From the NCBI RefSeq assembly GCF_001545035.1, contig NZ_FCOJ02000017.1, positions 1 to 64,000 on the forward strand: a stretch of 64,000 bases of DNA, written 5' to 3'. The position numbers were made by a program, and so were the translations under genes. Source of the stretch: Caballeronia glebae. GTDB taxonomy: Bacteria; Pseudomonadota; Gammaproteobacteria; Burkholderiales; Burkholderiaceae. Below are positions 25,151 through 34,096 of the stretch, piece by piece; the first letter of the stretch is position 1, and each line of letters opens with the position of its first letter. The notes beneath the pieces were generated by a model. It did not search any database and was not told the origin of the DNA. It worked only from the letters and a program-made list of their open reading frames with translations.

Positions 25151-27280
25151 ATGACGCTTTCGAGCGCGCCCGAAACCACCGCCCCCGTCCAGCACGAATT
25201 GCGCGGCAGCGTCCTGGTCGTGACGATCGATCACGCGCCCGTCAACGCGCTCAACGCGGCGGTCCGGCGCGGTCTGATCGATGCAATCGAAGCCGCCGAT
25301 GCCAATGCGTCCGTGCGCGCGGTGCTGATCGTCGGCGCGGGCCGCAACTTCATCGCGGGCGCGGATATCCGCGAGTTCGGCAAGCCTGCCGTGCCGCCGT
25401 CGCTGCCCGAGGTGTGCAACCGCATCGAACGTTGCGACAAGCCGGTTATCGCGGCGATTCACGGCGCGGCGCTGGGCGGTGGACTCGAAGTGGCGCTGGC
25501 GTCGCATTACCGGATCGCGGTCGCCGGCGCAAAGCTCGGTCTGCCCGAAGTGCAACTCGGCCTTTTGCCCGGCGCGGGCGGCACGCAGCGCTCGGCGCGT
25601 CTGATCGGCGCGCAGGCCGCGTTGTCGTTGATATTGAGCGGTCGTCACGTCGACGCGCAGGAAGCGCAGCGCTTGGGACTCGTCGATCGCATCGGCCAGA
25701 GCGATGACGTGTTCGCCGAAGGCCTCGCCTATGCGCACGAACTCATCGCGACGCAGGCCGCGCCGCGCCGCACGAAGAACGCACGCGGACTCGCGGACAA
25801 AGAAGCCAGCGCGGCCGCGATTGCCGCCGCGCGCGTGGAGACGCAGAAGAAGTCGCGCGGATTGTTATCGCCGCTGAAGATCGTCGACTGCGTGGAAGCG
25901 GCCTTGAATCTGCCCTTCGACGAAGGCCTGTGCTTCGAGCGCGAGCGATTCATCGAATGCCGCGAGAGCCCGCAGCGCGCGGGTCTCGTGCATGCTTTCT
26001 TCGCCGAGCGCGAAACGCAGAAAGCGCCTGAAACGCTCGACGCGCAGCCGCGCGCGCTCGATCGCATAGGCGTGATCGGCGGCGGGACGATGGGCGCGGG
26101 CATCGCCGTCGCGCTGCTCGATGCGGGTCTCGCGGTGACGATGATCGAGCGCGACGACGCATCGCTCGAACGCGGGCGCGCGCATGTCGAGAAGGTGTAC
26201 GACGCGCTGATCGCGAAAGGCCGCATGAAGCAGGAAGCGAAAACGCGCGCGATGCAACGCTTCGACGGCGACACGCGATACGACGCGCTCGCCGACGTCG
26301 ATCTCGTCATCGAAGCCGTGTTCGAGGACATGGCCGTGAAGAAGGCCGTGTTCGCGGAACTCGATCGCGTATGCAAGCCGGGCGCGGTGCTCGCAACCAA
26401 CACGTCCTATCTCGACATCGACGAGATCGCGGCGAGCATCTCGCGCCCGCAAGACGTGCTCGGGCTGCACTTCTTTTCGCCCGCCAACATCATGAAGCTG
26501 CTCGAAGTGGTCGTGCCCGCGCGCGTGAGCGCCGATGTCGTGGCGACCGGCTTCGAGCTTGCACGGAAGCTGAAGAAGGTCGCGGTGCGCGCGGGCGTGT
26601 GCGATGGTTTCATCGGCAATCGCATGCTCGCGGTGTATCGCGCGGCGGCGGATCATCTGATGGAAGACGGCGCGTCGCCGTATCAGATCGACCGAGCCGT
26701 GCGCGACTTCGGCTTTCCGATGGGACCGTATCAGGTCATCGATCTGGCGGGCGGCGATATCGGCTGGGCGGCGAGAAAGCGGCGCGCCGCGACGCGCGAT
26801 CCGAAGGCGCGCTACGTGCGTATCGGCGATGAATTGTGCGAGCGCGGCTGGTTCGGCCAGAAGACGGGACGCGGTTTCTATCGCTACGAAAACGGCGCGC
26901 GCACGGGCACGCCGGATGCGGACGTGGAATCGATCATCGACGCCGAGCGCGAGCGTGCGGGCGTGACGCCGCGTGAATTCAGCGATGAACAGATCGTGCG
27001 CCGCTATCTCGCCGCGATGATCAACGAGGGCGCGAATATCGTGCATGAAGGCATCGCGCAGCGTCCGCTCGACGTCGATGCCACGTTGATGCATGGCTTC
27101 GGCTTTCCGCGCTATCGCGGCGGCCCGATGCATTACGCCGATACCGTGGGCCTCGATAACATCCTCGCGGATATCCACGCGTTCGCGAAGGAAGATCCGC
27201 TCTTCTGGCGCGCATCGCCGTTGCTCGTCGATCTCGTCGCGCGCGGCCAGAATTTCGCGAGCCTGAACCGTTCGGCCTGA
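25151..27280 (+). CDS. fadJ: Enoyl-CoA hydratase / 3-hydroxyacyl-CoA dehydrogenase (FadJ-like)
   Basis: A 709-residue bifunctional beta-oxidation enzyme. The N-terminal crotonase domain has the oxyanion segment N-F-I-A-G-A-D-I-R (67-75) and the two catalytic Glu, E113 and E133. The NAD-binding domain starts at about 305 with the G-G-G-T-M-G motif (310-315), followed by two 3HCDH C-terminal domains. It hydrates trans-2-enoyl-CoA and oxidises the 3-hydroxyacyl-CoA. The frame is open from 25076, but ATG 25151 after CAGGAGAG fits. Two acyl-CoA dehydrogenases follow, so the three enzymes could run a full cycle except thiolysis. Confidence 0.93.
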   Translation: MTLSSAPETTAPVQHELRGSVLVVTIDHAPVNALNAAVRRGLIDAIEAADANASVRAVLIVGAGRNFIAGADIREFGKPAVPPSLPEVCNRIERCDKPVIAAIHGAALGGGLEVALASHYRIAVAGAKLGLPEVQLGLLPGAGGTQRSARLIGAQAALSLILSGRHVDAQEAQRLGLVDRIGQSDDVFAEGLAYAHELIATQAAPRRTKNARGLADKEASAAAIAAARVETQKKSRGLLSPLKIVDCVEAALNLPFDEGLCFERERFIECRESPQRAGLVHAFFAERETQKAPETLDAQPRALDRIGVIGGGTMGAGIAVALLDAGLAVTMIERDDASLERGRAHVEKVYDALIAKGRMKQEAKTRAMQRFDGDTRYDALADVDLVIEAVFEDMAVKKAVFAELDRVCKPGAVLATNTSYLDIDEIAASISRPQDVLGLHFFSPANIMKLLEVVVPARVSADVVATGFELARKLKKVAVRAGVCDGFIGNRMLAVYRAAADHLMEDGASPYQIDRAVRDFGFPMGPYQVIDLAGGDIGWAARKRRAATRDPKARYVRIGDELCERGWFGQKTGRGFYRYENGARTGTPDADVESIIDAERERAGVTPREFSDEQIVRRYLAAMINEGANIVHEGIAQRPLDVDATLMHGFGFPRYRGGPMHYADTVGLDNILADIHAFAKEDPLFWRASPLLVDLVARGQNFASLNRSA

Positions 27281-27318
27281 CGCGTGGTCTTCGTCAATCT
27301 CTTCAAGGAACCGCAGTC

Positions 27319-28509
27319 ATGGACCTGACATTCACCGCAGACGAGGAAGCATTTCGCGCCGAAGTGCTGACGTTTCTGCGCACCTCGCTTCCGGAGCATC
27401 TCGCGCGAAAAGCGCGCACGGGCGAGCGCCTGACGCGCGACGACATGGCGCAATGGCACGGCATTCTCAACGCGAAAGGCTGGCTCGCGAATCACTGGCC
27501 GAAGGAGCATGGCGGCCCGGGCTGGACCGCCGTGCAGAGGTTCATCTTCGAAAACGAATGCGCGATTGCGGGCGCGCCGCGTATCGTGCCCTTCGGCGTG
27601 AACATGCTCGGGCCGGTGCTCATCAAATACGGTAGCGACGCGCAGAAGCGCCATTGGCTGCCGCGCATTCTCGATGGCGCCGACTGGTGGTGTCAGGGCT
27701 ATTCGGAACCGGGCGCGGGCTCGGATCTCGCATCGGTGCGCACAACAGCCGCTCGCGCGATGGAGAACGGCCGCGAGTTTTACATCGTCAACGGACAGAA
27801 GACGTGGACCACGCTCGCGCACTACGCGAACATGATCTTCTGCCTCGTGCGCACGTCGCAGGATGCACACAAGCAGGAAGGCATCAGCTTTCTGCTCATC
27901 GACATGAATACGCCCGGCGTCGAAGTGCGCCCGATCATCACGCTCGACGGCGAGCACGAAGTCAACGAAGTGTTCTTCACCGACGTTCGCGTGCCCGTTG
28001 CGAATCTCGTCGGCGAGGAGAACAAGGGCTGGACCTATGCCAAGTATCTGCTGACCTACGAGCGCACGAACATAGCGGGCGTGGGCTTTTCGGTAGCGGC
28101 GCTGGGCCGTCTGAAAGCGGTGGCGGGCAAGGTGCAGAGCAATGGCCGCGCGCTCCTCGACGATCCTTTGTTCGCCGCGCGTCTCGCGCGTGTCGAGATC
28201 GATCTGGAGAACATGAAGACGACGAATCTGCGCGTGCTCGCGGCGGTCGCGGGCGGTGGCGTGCCGGGCGCGGAAAGCTCGATGCTGAAGATTCGCGGCA
28301 CGGAGATTCGCCAGGAAATCTCTTCGCTGATGCGTCGCGCGATGGGTCCGTATGCGCAGCCGTTCATCGATGAAGCGCTCGAAGAGGACAGCGACGGCGA
28401 AGCATCGACTGCGGCCGCGCAGTACTTCAACAATCGCAAGCTGTCGATTTTCGGCGGCTCCAACGAAATACAGAAGAACATCATCGCGAAGATGATGCTC
28501 GGGCTCTAA
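27319..28509 (+). CDS. Acyl-CoA dehydrogenase (PimC-like large subunit)
   Basis: A 396-residue FAD-dependent acyl-CoA dehydrogenase. The three family domains are visible: the helical N-terminal domain, the central beta domain with C-Q-G-Y-S-E-P-G-A-G-S-D-L-A near 130, and the C-terminal helical domain ending F-G-G-S-N-E-I-Q-K-N. It forms a pair with the next, shorter acyl-CoA dehydrogenase, as in pimeloyl-CoA dehydrogenase and steroid-type heterotetramers. Desaturation of a dicarboxylyl- or branched acyl-CoA is therefore an inference from the pair. Spacing of 38 bases after fadJ and 13 before the next gene supports one operon. Confidence 0.88.
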   Translation: MDLTFTADEEAFRAEVLTFLRTSLPEHLARKARTGERLTRDDMAQWHGILNAKGWLANHWPKEHGGPGWTAVQRFIFENECAIAGAPRIVPFGVNMLGPVLIKYGSDAQKRHWLPRILDGADWWCQGYSEPGAGSDLASVRTTAARAMENGREFYIVNGQKTWTTLAHYANMIFCLVRTSQDAHKQEGISFLLIDMNTPGVEVRPIITLDGEHEVNEVFFTDVRVPVANLVGEENKGWTYAKYLLTYERTNIAGVGFSVAALGRLKAVAGKVQSNGRALLDDPLFAARLARVEIDLENMKTTNLRVLAAVAGGGVPGAESSMLKIRGTEIRQEISSLMRRAMGPYAQPFIDEALEEDSDGEASTAAAQYFNNRKLSIFGGSNEIQKNIIAKMMLGL

Positions 28510-28522
28510 AGGATTTCGCACG

Positions 28523-29659
28523 ATGAATTTCCAGCATACGGAAGACCGGCGGATGCTCGCGGATTCGTTGAACCGCTTCATCGCCGAGCAATACGCGTTC
28601 GATGTGCGCGACAAGATCGCGCGTTCGCAGGAAGGCTTCAGCCGCGATATGTGGCGGCGGCTTTGTGAGCTTGGCATCGTCGGCGCGTTCTTCGATGAAT
28701 CCGTTGGCGGCTTCGGCGGCGATGGGTTCGATATCTCCGTCGTGTTCGAGGCGCTCGGGCGCGGACTCGTCGTCGAGCCGTTTCTCGATGCGCTGATCGT
28801 CGGGCGCGCGCTTGCCTATGCGGGCGATGAAAGGCAGCGCGAGACGATCGCGAAGATGATCGACGGCACTGCGATCGCGGCGTTCGCGCATGACGAACCC
28901 GGCTCGCACTACGAGCTTGCACGCGTGAACACGCGCGCGACGCGGCATGGCGAGCGCTGGATGCTCAACGGCGCGAAGGGCGTCGTGCAGCAGGGCGAGC
29001 ATGCCGATGTGATGCTCGTGTCGGCGCGCACGTCGGGCGAAGCGCATGACGATGCGGGCATTTCGCTCTTCATGGTGCCGCGCGATGCGCAAGGCGTGAA
29101 CGTGCACGGCTATCGCAAGATCGATGGCGGGCGCGTGGCGGAGGTGTCGCTCGATAACGTAATGCTCGATGCGGATGCGCTCGTCGGCAATGAAGGCGAG
29201 GGATACGCGACGCTCACGCACGCGATCGGATATGGACTCGTCGCGCTCGCGTCGGAAGCGCTCGGCGCGATGGATGTCGCGAAGGAACATACGCTCGACT
29301 ATCTGCGCACGCGTAAGCAGTTCGGCGTGCCTATCGGCTCGTTTCAGGCGCTGCAACATCGCATGGCCGATGTGCTGCTCGAAATCGAGCAGGCGCGTTC
29401 CGCGGCGATCAATGCGGCGGCCGCGGTCGGTGCATCGGGTGTCGCGCGTGAACGTGCGTTGTCGGCGGCGAAGTATTCGGTCGGGCGCATCGGCGCGCTG
29501 GTTGCAGAAGAGGCCATTCAGATGCATGGCGGCATCGGCATGACGTGGGAATTGCCGCTTTCGCATTACGCGAAACGGCTCGTGATGATCGATCATCAAC
29601 TGGGCGATGAAGATCATCATCTCGCACGGTATATCGCGCTGGGGCGTGTCGCGTCATGA
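28523..29659 (+). CDS. Acyl-CoA dehydrogenase (PimD-like small subunit)
   Basis: A 378-residue acyl-CoA dehydrogenase homologue. N- and C-terminal domains are clear, with M-H-G-G-I-G-M-T-W-E-L-P-L-S-H near residue 340. The central domain is less conserved than in its partner, as is usual for the second chain of heteromeric acyl-CoA dehydrogenases. It probably binds FAD together with the large chain. It starts 13 bases after the partner gene and ends the operon. Confidence 0.87.
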   Translation: MNFQHTEDRRMLADSLNRFIAEQYAFDVRDKIARSQEGFSRDMWRRLCELGIVGAFFDESVGGFGGDGFDISVVFEALGRGLVVEPFLDALIVGRALAYAGDERQRETIAKMIDGTAIAAFAHDEPGSHYELARVNTRATRHGERWMLNGAKGVVQQGEHADVMLVSARTSGEAHDDAGISLFMVPRDAQGVNVHGYRKIDGGRVAEVSLDNVMLDADALVGNEGEGYATLTHAIGYGLVALASEALGAMDVAKEHTLDYLRTRKQFGVPIGSFQALQHRMADVLLEIEQARSAAINAAAAVGASGVARERALSAAKYSVGRIGALVAEEAIQMHGGIGMTWELPLSHYAKRLVMIDHQLGDEDHHLARYIALGRVAS

Positions 29660-29685
29660 CGAATCGCTAAGAGGCCACGACGACC

Positions 29686-29895
29686 ATGCTGGCGATCATT
29701 CAAGATCAGGTTCGGAGCGATGCGGCCAAGCAAGCCGACAAGGAGGACGCGACGCTCTGGCGCTGGTTCTCCGATCTTTACGAGGAAGGACGAATCCGCT
29801 GGTGCCGTTCGGCGCAAGGATGGCTCGTGAGCGTGGATCACAAGCATCTCGCGACGGAGCCGGATTTCGATGCTGCGATTCGGTGTTTCGCGTGA
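29686..29895 (+). CDS. Small hypothetical protein
   Basis: A 69-residue soluble protein with an acidic-basic N-terminus and the sequence L-W-R-W-F-S-D-L-Y-E-E-G-R-I-R-W-C (about 24-40), rich in aromatic residues. Its coding style matches neighbours. No family recognised. It follows the acyl-CoA dehydrogenase gene by 26 bases, so it may be co-transcribed, but nothing links it to beta-oxidation. Confidence 0.6.
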   Translation: MLAIIQDQVRSDAAKQADKEDATLWRWFSDLYEEGRIRWCRSAQGWLVSVDHKHLATEPDFDAAIRCFA

Positions 29896-30053
29896 ACGCT
29901 TTTTTAATGCCGGGGACATTCGCCGCTCGATCTCAAATCGCCTCCCCGCACCCAATTCATACAAATAGGAGAGAATATCGGCCTAGCGCGCTGACTGAGG
30001 ACCGTGCAGAGCAAAGATAAACTCGCGAGCCAGGTTTCCGGGACCTCCAAATA

Positions 30054-31577
30054 GTGGCAACCGAAAATATCTACAACCCGAGTCGCAACGCACACGCGCC
30101 GGCGCGCGCGCGAACCTCGACGCCGAACATCATCGTGCTGTGCGGCACGCTCATCGCGCTCGTCATGGTGGGGCTTTGCGCGCTGGTGCTGTATCAGGGC
30201 AGGGTCGATGCGCTAGAACGCGCGCGCGACACGTCGCGTAACCTCGCGATGCTCGCCGAACGCGACATCGAACGCAATTTCGAACTGTACGAGTTGTCGC
30301 TGCAGGCTGTCGTGGAAGGCGTGGAACGCGAAGACGTGATGAGCCTGCCGCCCCAGCTACGCAACGACGTGCTGTTCGACCGGGCGGCGACGGCCCGCGA
30401 TCTGGGCTCGATCCTCGTGCTCGACGAGAACGGCAAGATCGTTATCGATTCCGGCAGCCTCGTGCCCCGCTCGGGCAATTTCGCGGATCGCAGCTATTTC
30501 GCGGCGCAGCGCGATCACCCCGACACCGGGCTTTACATCAGCGGCCCGTATGCGTCGCGATTGCGTGGCGGCGCGCCCAGCATCGCGTTGAGCCGCAGGC
30601 TCTCGTATCCCGACGGATCGTTCGCGGGCGTCGCCATGCTCGCCATCAACCTCGAATACTTTCGCAATCTTTTCGCGGGGCTTTCGCTCGGGCCGCACGG
30701 CGCCGTCTCGCTGATCAACCACGACGGCGTGATGATCATGCGCCAACCCTTCGATGCCCGCGTGATCGGCCGCGATATCAGCCACGCCGACACTTTCAAA
30801 AACTTTCGCGCGGCGCAGAAGGGCAGCTTCACCGAGACATCGTCGATCGACGGCAGACGCCGCCTTTATTACTTCAGCAATTTTCCGAACCTGCCGCTCA
30901 TCATCATGGTGGCCGAAGGGGAAGAGGACATCTACGCGGCGTGGCGGCGGCGCGCGATCATCATCGGTTCGTCGATGGGCGTGCTCGCGATCGGCTTCAT
31001 CATTCTTTCGTTCGTGCTCGCGGCGCAATTCAGGCGGCGCATGCGGGCCGAGTCGGAACTGCAATTGCTCGCGCGTACAGATGGACTCACCGGCCTGCAC
31101 AATCGCCGCACGCTGGGCGAGATTCTCGATCAGGAGTGGCGCAGGGCGCGCCGCACGCGCAGTCTCTTTTCGCTGCTCTTCGTCGATATCGACCGCTTCA
31201 AGGCGTTCAACGATGCCTACGGCCATCAGGCGGGCGACGACGCGCTCGCGGCTGTCGCGCGCTGCATCGGCGATAACATCCGGCGGCCTGTGGACACCGC
31301 CGCGCGCTACGGCGGCGAGGAATTCGTCGTCGTCTTGCCCGACACGCCCGCCGACGGCGCCGCGAAAGTCGCCGAGAAGATTCGCGCCGCCATATGCGAT
31401 CTGTCGATCGAGCACGCGGGCAGCGAGTTCGGCCGCGTCACGGCGAGTATCGGTCTCGCAAGTTGGCGGCCGGAGCGCGACGACGACGTGAGCGCGCTCA
31501 TTCGCGCCGCCGACGAAGCGCTCTACGATGCAAAAGCCCGCGGACGCAACCGCGTCATGCAGGCGGGTCCCGCCTGA
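30054..31577 (+). CDS. Membrane diguanylate cyclase with CACHE-type sensor
   Basis: A 507-residue inner-membrane enzyme making the second messenger c-di-GMP from two GTP. A helix at about 24-46 and another at about 316-338 bracket a periplasmic dCACHE-like sensor. The cytoplasmic GGDEF domain has the active motif G-G-E-E-F at 420-424, and R-P-V-D at 411-414 is the RxxD inhibitory site, five residues before it. The protein is therefore probably active and product-inhibited. The start is GTG at 30054 without a clear ribosome site, so an alternative start just before the first helix is possible. It stands alone. Confidence 0.92.
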   Translation: MATENIYNPSRNAHAPARARTSTPNIIVLCGTLIALVMVGLCALVLYQGRVDALERARDTSRNLAMLAERDIERNFELYELSLQAVVEGVEREDVMSLPPQLRNDVLFDRAATARDLGSILVLDENGKIVIDSGSLVPRSGNFADRSYFAAQRDHPDTGLYISGPYASRLRGGAPSIALSRRLSYPDGSFAGVAMLAINLEYFRNLFAGLSLGPHGAVSLINHDGVMIMRQPFDARVIGRDISHADTFKNFRAAQKGSFTETSSIDGRRRLYYFSNFPNLPLIIMVAEGEEDIYAAWRRRAIIIGSSMGVLAIGFIILSFVLAAQFRRRMRAESELQLLARTDGLTGLHNRRTLGEILDQEWRRARRTRSLFSLLFVDIDRFKAFNDAYGHQAGDDALAAVARCIGDNIRRPVDTAARYGGEEFVVVLPDTPADGAAKVAEKIRAAICDLSIEHAGSEFGRVTASIGLASWRPERDDDVSALIRAADEALYDAKARGRNRVMQAGPA

Positions 31578-31622
31578 AACACGGCGGGTTCGCGTTATCG
31601 CCGGCAAGAGAAAAAGGCGCGC

Positions 31623-32570
31623 TCACTGCGCTTCGCCGCCCGCCATCGACTCGATGATGCTTTCGAGTTGCGCGCTCATCGGCATGTCGAGGCTCTTGCC
31701 CGACGGCAAACGTCGCAGGAACCAGCGCTTGTATTGACGCTCGATTTCGCCATCGGCGGCGAGGTTCTGAAACGTGTCTTTCACCACTTGCGCGAGCTGC
31801 GGATCGTTCTTGCGATACATGATGCCGTACGGGTCATACGACAGATAATCGCCGATCACCTGATACGCGCCGCCCTTCGCCGCGTTCTCCGCGATGAGGC
31901 CGTAGAGCAGCACGTCGTCGGTGGCGAATGCATCGGCCTGGCCGTTCGCGACGCGCGCGAAGCCTTCCGCGTGATCCGGCACGACCTGCAACTGCAGGCC
32001 GAGCGCGAACTTCCTGTCGAGATCGCGCAGCGCCTTTTCATTCGTGGTGCCCGCCGTCACCGCGACTTTCTTTCCCGCCAGATCGCGAAACGAGCGGATC
32101 GGCGAGCCTTTTTTGACCATCACCTTGGTGCCGGCCACGAAGAAGATCGGCGAGAAGGCCACGCGTTTTTGCCGCTCGACGTTGCTCGTGGTCGAGCCGC
32201 ATTCGAGATCGACACGGCCGTCGACGACCGCATCGATACGATTCTCCGGCGTCACGGGCACCCACTGAATCTTCAGGTTTCGATGCACCGCATTGCCGAT
32301 CGCGGCGACGATCGACTTGCACAGTTCGATCGAATAGCCGATCGGCTCCTTGCGCGCATTGAGATACGAGAACGGCACCGAAGCGTCGCGATAGCCGAGC
32401 GCGAGCGTGCCCGTGTCGCGCGCCTTGGCAAGCGTGCCCGTCAGCGTCGCGGGCGCGTAGGCGTCGTTGTCCGGCGGCGCTGTCTGCACGTCGTCGGCGG
32501 CGTGCGCACCGAGCGTGATCGCGATGAGGCTGGCCGAAACCAGCGCGGACCAGAAGCGCTGCGTCTTCAT
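31623..32570 (-). CDS. GltI-like amino acid periplasmic binding protein
   Basis: A 315-residue exported protein with a Sec signal peptide (residues 1-25, ending A-H-A-A) and a family 3 solute-binding domain. It matches the glutamate/aspartate binder GltI in G-Y-R-D-A-S-V-P-F-S-Y, D-L-E-C-G-S-T-T-S-N and A-V-T-A-G-T-T-N-E-K. GGAGGCGAG precedes the start. GltI normally works with the ABC proteins GltJKL, which are absent here; instead the gene follows a DctA-like symporter by 12 bases. It may serve an ABC system elsewhere or act with or beside the symporter. Confidence 0.9.
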   Translation of the reverse strand: MKTQRFWSALVSASLIAITLGAHAADDVQTAPPDNDAYAPATLTGTLAKARDTGTLALGYRDASVPFSYLNARKEPIGYSIELCKSIVAAIGNAVHRNLKIQWVPVTPENRIDAVVDGRVDLECGSTTSNVERQKRVAFSPIFFVAGTKVMVKKGSPIRSFRDLAGKKVAVTAGTTNEKALRDLDRKFALGLQLQVVPDHAEGFARVANGQADAFATDDVLLYGLIAENAAKGGAYQVIGDYLSYDPYGIMYRKNDPQLAQVVKDTFQNLAADGEIERQYKRWFLRRLPSGKSLDMPMSAQLESIIESMAGGEAQ

Positions 32571-32582
32571 GGCTCGCCTCCG

Positions 32583-33887
32583 TCAGACCTGCGCGGGATG
32601 GGCCAGCGACGCGTCCTGTTCAGCCTCGATGCGCGCCGCATTCTTCGCCGCTTCCGGCTCCGACAACAACTCGCCTTCCCACTTGGCGACGACCGCGCTC
32701 GCAATCGAGTTGCCGACCGCGTTGGTGGCGGAGCGGCCCATGTCGAGGAAGGTGTCGACGCCGAGAATCAGCAACAGGCCCGCCTCGGGAATGTCGAAGT
32801 GATTCAGCGTGGCCGCGATGACGACGAGCGACGCGCGCGGTACGCCGGCCATGCCCTTCGATGTCAGCATCAGGATCAGCAGCATCGTGATCTGCGTGCT
32901 GAGCGGCAGATGGATGCCGTATGCCTGCGCGATGAAGAGCGTCGCGAACGTGCAGTACATCATCGAGCCGTCGAGGTTGAAGGAATAGCCCATCGGCATC
33001 ACGAAGCTGGAGATCTTGCGCTTCACGCCGAAGCGGTCGAGTGCATCGAGGATCTTCGGATACGCGGCCTCCGAGCTTGCGGTCGCGAACGACAGCATGA
33101 ACGCTTCCTTGATGAGCGACAGCAGCCTGAAGACGCGCCGGCGCAGAAACGCAAAACCCGCGAGCACGAGGATGCCCCACAGCAGAAACAGGCTGAGATA
33201 GAAGTCGGCCATGAAGACGGCGAACTTCAGCAGGATGCCCAACCCGTTGACCGCGACGGTGGCGGCCATCGCGGCGAGCACGGCGAGCGGCGCGAGCTTC
33301 ATCACGTAGCCGGTGATCTTGAGCATCACGTGCGAGAGCTGATCGATCGCGGCGAGCAGAATCTTGCCCCGCTCGCCGAGCGCGGCGAGCGCAACGCCGA
33401 AGAACATCGAGAACACGACGATCTGCAGAATCTCGTTGTTGGCCATGGCTTCGGCGAAGGAGCGCGGCACCATGTGACTGACGAAATCCTTCAGCGTGAA
33501 CTTCGATGTCGCGAGATTCGCCGATGCGCCGATGTCGGGCAGCGGCAAGCCGAGGTTGTCGCCGGGCTTGAGCAGGTTCGACATCAGGAGCCCGAGCAGC
33601 AGCGAAATGAGCGACGCGGTGAAGAACCAGCCTAGCGCCTTGGCGAACACGCGCCCGACCGAGGCGGCGTCGCCCATGTGCGCGATGCCGACGACCAGCG
33701 TGGAAAACACGAGCGGTCCGATCAGCATCTTGATGAGGCGCAGAAAGACGTCGGACACGAGCGAGATGTAACCGGCTATCTCCGTGGCGCTTTTCTTGTC
33801 CGGAAAGCTCGTGAAGATCATGTAGCCGACCGCGATGCCGATGACCATCGCGACGAGAATCCAGATGGCTGAGGAATTCTTCTTCAT
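32583..33887 (-). CDS. Dicarboxylate/amino acid:cation symporter (DctA-like)
   Basis: A 434-residue membrane protein of the DAACS family, taking up C4-dicarboxylates or Glu/Asp with H+ or Na+. Eight helices and two re-entrant loops are expected. The signature regions are A-S-S-E-A-A-Y-P near 275 and G-Y-S-F-N-L-D-G-S near 305. The latter resembles DctA (G-Y-S-F-N-L-D-G-T) more than GltP. It is the first gene of a two-gene minus-strand operon with the GltI-like protein. Aspartate, glutamate, succinate, malate or fumarate are the likely substrates. Confidence 0.9.
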   Translation of the reverse strand: MKKNSSAIWILVAMVIGIAVGYMIFTSFPDKKSATEIAGYISLVSDVFLRLIKMLIGPLVFSTLVVGIAHMGDAASVGRVFAKALGWFFTASLISLLLGLLMSNLLKPGDNLGLPLPDIGASANLATSKFTLKDFVSHMVPRSFAEAMANNEILQIVVFSMFFGVALAALGERGKILLAAIDQLSHVMLKITGYVMKLAPLAVLAAMAATVAVNGLGILLKFAVFMADFYLSLFLLWGILVLAGFAFLRRRVFRLLSLIKEAFMLSFATASSEAAYPKILDALDRFGVKRKISSFVMPMGYSFNLDGSMMYCTFATLFIAQAYGIHLPLSTQITMLLILMLTSKGMAGVPRASLVVIAATLNHFDIPEAGLLLILGVDTFLDMGRSATNAVGNSIASAVVAKWEGELLSEPEAAKNAARIEAEQDASLAHPAQV

Positions 33888-34096
33888 GTCGAGGCCTCCA
33901 TTGACTTCATATCGAGCGATTGCAACTTCAAATTTCCTATGAAACAGGCGATGCGAAACGAAAGCGGCGCCGCTCAGTATAGAGCGGCGCCGGGGCGTGT
34001 GTCCGTGAACACCCGAATGTTAGCGGCGTCCTTCGATCTCGGCTACAAGCGCGTCACGCGTGCGCGTTTCGAATGCGGCAAATGCGCGCGATGGCT

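Noticed and set aside
31668..33635. Plus-strand frame of 655 codons across the symporter and binding protein
   Set aside because: Antisense shadow of two well-supported genes.
33888..34096. Small plus-strand frame (67 codons) between the symporter and NuoM-like genes
   Set aside because: No ribosome site, no recognisable features, and it runs into the NuoM-like 3' end; taken as non-coding.
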